Shown one piece after another: positions 59,497 through 64,000 of a stretch of 64,000 nucleotides of DNA. The DNA is from Liolophura sinensis (taxonomy: Eukaryota > Mollusca > Polyplacophora > Chitonida > Chitonidae), in the NCBI RefSeq assembly GCF_032854445.1, contig NC_088305.1:31461645-31525644 (forward strand), written 5' to 3'. The notes below the pieces were generated by a model. That model searched no databases, was not told the origin of the DNA, and saw only the letters and a program-made list of their open reading frames with translations. The translations under genes were made by a program, and so were the position numbers. Every line of letters starts with the position of its first letter. Positions within the stretch are counted from its first letter, which is position 1.

Positions 59497-59783
59497 GCCA
59501 TAGTACATAAGAGTTTTGCAGTTTGTGGTGGAGACCAGCCATAGTACATAAGAATTTTGCAGTTCGTGGTGGAGACCAGCCATAGTACATAAGAATTTTG
59601 CAGTTCATGGTGGAGACCAGCCATAGTACATAAGAATTTTGCAGTTCGTGGTGGAAACCAGCCAAAGAACATAAGAATTTTGCAGTTCATGGTGGAGACC
59701 AGCCATAGTACATAAGAACTTTACAGTTCGTGGTGGAGACCAGCCATAGTACATAAGAACTTTACAGTTCGTGGTGGAGACCT
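59497..59783. repeat. 41-bp minisatellite, 7 copies
   Basis: gccatagtacataagaattt plus tgcagttcgtggtggagacca recurs every 41 bp, with small variation (attttgc/actttac, tcg/tca). Minus-strand frames across it are repeat by-products. Confidence 0.97.
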
Positions 59784-59789
59784 CCTTTA

Positions 59790-59895
59790 TGATTTATTTT
59801 TTACTTTATTTTTGTTGAACGTAATGCTCAAAAAATTGTTGTGGTCTACAGACTGGCAGCCATTTTTATGGGTGGAGCAAACCAGAGTGTTCAGT
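59790..59895 (-). mobile_element. Eroded V-SINE body
   Basis: tttactttatttttgttgaa ... gactggcagccatttttatg, ggtggagcaaacca follows the order of the RUDI minus-strand body with heavy divergence. Confidence 0.45.
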
Positions 59896-59924
59896 GAGTA
59901 AACTAATTCCTCAACATTTTTGCA

Positions 59925-60115
59925 TATGAAAAAACAACCGGTAATTTATGCAGCTTTTCAATTTGATATTGGAGACAAAACTACATTGCTTGGATTGGCC
60001 AATTTCAGAGCTTCACAAAAAGTATCATTTTATCACTGTATACCTCCTAATGCCCTAAAAATATGCTTGAATAAACACCTTGCAATGTGAAAAGGTTGAA
60101 GAATTACAGTAAATA
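59925..60115 (+). repeat. Dispersed repeat family C, copy 2
   Basis: Collinear with 54760-54960 (tttgcatatgaaaaaacaac, gacaaaactacattgcttgg, ccaatttcagagcttcacaa, atatgcttgaataaacacct, gttgaagaattacagta). A third, partial copy lies at 30330-30390. The 162-codon minus-strand frame at 60033-60521 partly overlaps this repeat and is unrecognised, so I do not call it a gene. Confidence 0.78.
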
Positions 60116-60530
60116 ATCTTTGACCTATAAGAAAGAAACTGACAAACTTTGCACTTGTATGGTACAGGAATGTCACAATGGGGCATGACAATTCAGCTCT
60201 GAAGGAAATGTAATAAAAATTAACACACACACGTACAATGGGGATTTTCACTGTGACAACAGCCATTACACCACAAACTACATGGAATGACCCAGGAGAC
60301 AGCCTTGAAGTTGACTGTTCTGTGAGCCTAGCCATGCAACATTCGAGACAACAGTAAGAGACTGCATGCATTCCAAGCCTAAATGCAAAGTTACACGTGC
60401 CACTTCTTGACATGAACAAATGAATACTTATGGCTTTCCGCCACATTGGCAATTCTTCAGCCATACTTCTTGACATGAAAACTTTAGCTCTGAATCCCAA
60501 CCAGGTAGATGTTGAGGACATTAACTAATG
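60116..60530. other. Unique sequence
   Basis: Single-copy; the word tacttcttgacatgaa or close variants occurs twice (about 60400-60417 and 60464-60480). Nothing else recognised. Confidence 0.45.
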
Positions 60531-61080
60531 GTACACTTCCACCAGTCTAAGGACTTTGGGGCTAGCTAACATAGATCAGATGGTGAAGATACAGGCGGCA
60601 GTGTCTGGTGACTCGGGCTTGTGGTCTATGATTACTGTGATGGTAAGACGCAGGCACGGTGAATACGGTAATAAGGTAATACTCAGTCTGGTCATCAGCC
60701 AGATAAACCAACCCATCATTAACCCGGGTAATCCCCCACCAATGGCACCCACCATACCATCGCAGACACCACAACTAGAATCAATCTTAGTCCGCCATCC
60801 GGTGGGCAATGAATGAATTTACAGCCCGCTTCCAGGCCCTGGGGTGAAGCGTTAAACCTGTGGTATTCTCAGACAGATATCGGAGTAATCAATGACTGGA
60901 GTATTAAACAGGAAGAAGATTTGGGACGGACAAGGCAGTGTATTATCAGCCTCTGATGAGGATAATGGTGCAACGACAACAAGAGATGGTCACGGCAACG
61001 GTTAATAAAGGGAAGTGGCCGAGCCCTTATGGTCTTTGTCTGGCAGCAAGAGAATACTAGACACTGTTAATCTGGGATTT
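60530..61080. promoter_or_regulatory. GC-richer single-copy island, possible cis-regulatory element
   Basis: Repeat-free with cores such as cagataaaccaac, cccatcattaacccgggtaa, ggagtaatcaatgac and cggttaataaag. Frames on both strands at 60556-60816 are open but unrecognised. Regulatory function is inference. Confidence 0.27.
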
Positions 61081-61742
61081 GGACACCAATATTGCTTTAA
61101 GACTTATATATTTCATAGGTGTTTTATTTCATAGGCATATACATGAATATTCCACTTACTTGACAAAGTAAGAGAGGGCTTATGTCCGAAAAAGGCACAA
61201 AAAAGGGTACAGATTGTATAACTTTGAAGAAAACGAAAAAGATCACCAACACATATAGAACAAGTATTTCAATATTAAACCTTCAAATAAACTTCCCTAA
61301 ATGAGATCTGTCATATCAACTTGTTGAATTCGACAAGTAGAAAGAGAAATCTTGCCATTAAATCCACAAGATTGGACATAATTATTACATCATGACAACA
61401 ATGTTTATTGTATGCGTTACGATTGCAGAGCGGTTCGCTGTATGTTACAGAGTTCTAAAAAAAACACTGTGGGCAGTTTGTGAACAAATATACTGCAGAT
61501 GTCTTTGATATGCAAATCGCAAACTGCATTTTGTAATCCATGTACTATAGGTGGCAACTATAACCCTGTGAATGGCTAAGGAAATATTGAACCATGGGTA
61601 AAAAACTTCCCTCCGACTGTCTGTGGATTATGGGTGGCCACTGCAACCCTATGATTGGCGAAAAACTTACAACAAACTGGACACTGTCACCGCCGCTGAC
61701 AGCATCTGATCCCCCTCTCACAATAAGATTTCCTCACTTTGT
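61081..61742. other. Unique AT-rich sequence
   Basis: A faint trace of a RUDI-like end at 61100-61165 (ttcataggtgttttatttca). Otherwise single-copy. Confidence 0.45.
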
Positions 61743-62988
61743 ACAGTGAGGTAATAAATGATCACCCCCCCCTCCCCTTGGGGTGATCACCCCCCACTCA
61801 CCCCTGGGGTAAAATAACTAGCTCATGTCCTCAAGGTTGAACAATGGCAGGCTCAAGGATAAGGTACACACAAGATAGCAGGTCTTCAAGGTTGAACAAT
61901 GGGAGGCTCAAGGATAAGCTACACACAAAGTTGTTCAATGGGAGGCTTGAGGATAAGGTACACACAAGATAGCACGTCTTCAAGGTTGAACAATGGGAGG
62001 CTCGAGGATAAGCTACACCCAAGGTTGAACAATGGGAGGCTTGAGGATAAGCTACACACAAGGTCCACGACAGTAGAATGGATTGTCTTCTGTGATGTTG
62101 CAGCACATGTGTACTTCATATATGTTTTGTTAGCACGGATAATTGTGACATAATAAAGGAAAGAACAAATGAGGTAAAAGAACAACAGTGAGGTAATAAA
62201 TGATCACCCCCCCCCCCCCTCCCCTTGGGGTGATCACCCCCCACTCACCCCTGGGGTAAAATAACTAGCTCATGTCCTCAAGGTTGAACAATGGCAGGCT
62301 CAAGGATAAGCTACACACAAGATAGCATGTCCTCAAGGTTGAACGATGGCAGGCTCAAGGATAAGCTACACACAACATAGCAGGTCTTCAAGGTTGAACG
62401 ATGGCAGGCTCAAGGATAAGGTACACACAAGATAGCAGGTCTTCAAGGTTGAATAATGGGAGGCTCAAGGATAAACTACACACAAGATAGCATGTCCTCA
62501 AGGTTGTGCAATGGGAGGCTCAAGGATAAGCTACACACAACATAGCACATCTTCAAGGTTGAACAATGGGAGGAGGCTCAAGGATAAGCTGCGTACAACA
62601 TAGCACGTCTTCAAGGTTGAACAATGGGAGGCTTGAGGATAAGCTACACCCAAGGTTGAACAATGGGAGACTTGAGGTTAAGCTACACACAACATATCAC
62701 GTCTTCAAAGTTGAACAATGGGAGGCTCAAGGATAAGCTACACCCAAGGTTGAACAATGGGAGGCTTGAGGTTAAGCTACACACAACATAGCACATCTCC
62801 AAGGTTGAACAATGGGAGGCTCGAGGATAAGCTACACCCAAGGTTGAACAATGGGAGGCTTGAGGATAAGCTACACACAAGGTCCACGACAGTAGAATGG
62901 ATTGTCTTCTGTGATGTTGCAGCACATGTGTACTTCATATATGTTTTGTTAGCACGGATAATTGTGACATAATAAAAGAACAAATGAG
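61743..62988. repeat. Tandem segmental duplication with internal 39/55-bp minisatellite and palindromes
   Basis: Two collinear copies, 61743-62173 and 62185-62988, each start with acagtgaggtaataaatgat and end with the same about 97-bp sequence (ggtccacgacagtagaatgg to gtgacataataaa). Between these, units of caaggttgaacaatgggagg, ctcaaggataagctacacac (39 or 55 bp) number about 6 in copy 1 and about 13 in copy 2. Each copy begins with TGATCACCCC, then C-rich DNA, then GGGGTGATCACCCC, a 14-bp palindrome at 61780-61793 and 62227-62240. C-tract lengths differ between copies. Confidence 0.95.
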
Positions 62989-63530
62989 TTCACAGCTTTG
63001 ACCATCTTGATACAAGCAGAATTGAGAGTAACGAGTTTCCCATTAATGGAAGCAGGGAAATACAGAAACTTCCATCGGAAAATAACTAGGAATGTACCCA
63101 CCAGCACCACTAAATTGTGTCGCTCGCTGTTGGGCGCAGCCATAGATATTTTCAGGGAGAAGTTTCTGTATCTTCCTGTTATTGTCAGAACGAGGAATCC
63201 ACACAGTTCTTGTCTAAGTCCAGGAGTGAGCCCTTACATTCGTCTACCTCCTGTATTCTGGCAAATGTAAGATAAGCATCTTAATTCTGTATAGAAAGTG
63301 AGCATAATGAAATCGCCCAAAAGAAATAAATAACGTGCCAGGATGAAAGCTGATAAACTTGATGACTATTAATTCAATGGGCTAATGAATAAAACAAAAA
63401 GTGACAACATGCCTGGGTTCTAATCTGCCCCTCAAAAAATTATCATGTAACGCATCTTAATGTTTAATGTACCAAGTGCAGATACAATGTTGGTATTTTT
63501 TTCCATTTTTTTCTTTCTTCGATCTTTTTC
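62989..63530. other. Unique sequence
   Basis: Single-copy. Frames at 62949-63143 (minus) and 62998-63270 (plus) overlap on opposite strands and are unrecognised. Confidence 0.45.
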
Positions 63531-63815
63531 ACCACAGTCAGTTTCCAGAGAGAATGGACATTTTTGGGCTCCGCTTAGGACGGGGAAATTGGGTGGCAGG
63601 TTGCCGTGGTGATGAGCTAATCCTGGGCTGATAAGGCGGGCAGTCGCGGATGAAGCGACCAGAAGTCAAGCCGATTACTGACAGACCGGACAGGGCCAGG
63701 CCATTGATTGATTCGCCGGTGACTATCAATTGGCTGCCTGAACCCTCCAGCTGGCATGGAAGCGTGTCCACGAATCCACTGCTCCCCAACCGCTCCACAC
63801 CCCACCAGACATCCT
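63530..63815. promoter_or_regulatory. GC-rich single-copy island with RFX/PBX/OTX-type cores, possible cis-regulatory element
   Basis: GC-rich block just after a T-rich stretch. It contains ggttgccgtggtgatgag (63599-63616, half of an RFX X-box), TAATCC (63618-63623), GATAAG (63630-63635) and ATTGATTGATT (63703-63713, PBX/HOX type). Two minus-strand frames are open but share no recognisable protein. Inference from motif cores only. Confidence 0.3.
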
Positions 63816-64000
63816 ACTAACTTTTATATCATCACCATACTTTATCTTATCACGTTTTTTTTTTTGGTTTTTTTTTTTTATGAAATCAGTGATTTGTTTG
63901 GGCATGGCCGGGCTACCTTATTTAGAAACATGTGCATGCTGGCTCACTTCTTGGCATCATATTGCCATTCTGGCTTTTGAAGCAAAAATGGGGAAAACTA
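63816..64000. other. Unique sequence with poly-T run
   Basis: A T run with one GG interruption spans about 63855-63880. The rest is single-copy to the window end. Confidence 0.5.

Noticed and set aside
60033-60521. 162-codon minus-strand frame outside arrays
   Set aside because: It overlaps dispersed repeat family C, shows no recognisable domain, and has no splice or promoter context I can support.

Overview
The window looks like intergenic or deep-intronic DNA from a mollusc. I reach that from the interspersed repeats. At least fourteen clear copies, plus several eroded ones, belong to a tRNA-derived SINE. Its conserved body (ACCTGCGGATGGT ... CCGGTTTCC ... CCACCATAATGCTGG) and tail (GGCGTAAAACACCAATCAAA then AAATAAATAA) match what I know of RUDI, a V-type SINE widespread in molluscs. 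No rRNA, functional tRNA, CRISPR, operon or prokaryote-like gene organisation is present. I find no protein-coding gene I can defend: the long open frames either run through tandem repeats whose unit is a multiple of three (or lacks stops), or are short, unrecognised and often open on both strands.

Tandem repeats dominate. By my hand count about 30% of the window is minisatellite or satellite. Main arrays: 27-bp (0.8 kb), 78-bp (5.2-6.0 kb), 20-bp CRE-like (7.2-8.0 kb), 75-bp (11.6-12.2 kb), 57/58-bp (12.6-14.8 kb), a G-rich block and a 35/36-bp array (14.8-15.9 kb), 45-bp (19.6 kb), 76-bp (20.5-23.5 kb), 73/75-bp (24.6-25.6 kb), 35-bp (26.1-26.9 kb), 44-bp (28.3-28.7 kb), GACT-like (32.3 kb), 29-bp (34.5-34.9 kb), 21/27-bp (37.2-40.1 kb), 15-bp (48.2-48.6 kb), 21-bp (50.4-50.9 kb), 83-bp (52.3-53.8 kb), 65-bp (55.1-56.0 kb), 41-bp (59.5-59.8 kb) and a composite 39/55-bp block (61.7-63.0 kb). 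Several show higher-order structure.

The most interesting theme is that several arrays appear to have been born inside SINEs. The 2.9-kb array at 37.2-40.1 kb starts exactly at the Pol III A box of a SINE and repeats that A-box segment roughly 120 times. The 50.4-50.9 kb array is an expanded 3' tail of a second SINE family. The 44-bp array at 28.3 kb starts inside the head of a RUDI copy, and the GACT-like array abuts another. Six RUDI copies carry 11-bp target-site duplications, including one (49.1 kb) truncated at both ends. A 20-bp array at 7.2-8.0 kb carries nine perfect TGACGTCA cAMP-response elements.

Between arrays lie single-copy stretches. Some are GC-richer and dense in homeodomain, GATA, SOX and E-box cores with no open frame of note. 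They could be conserved cis-regulatory elements of a neighbouring gene outside the window, but this is inference only. A 200-base N gap at 40340-40539 is flanked by the same 53-bp sequence on both sides, which suggests an assembly join between overlapping haplotypes.
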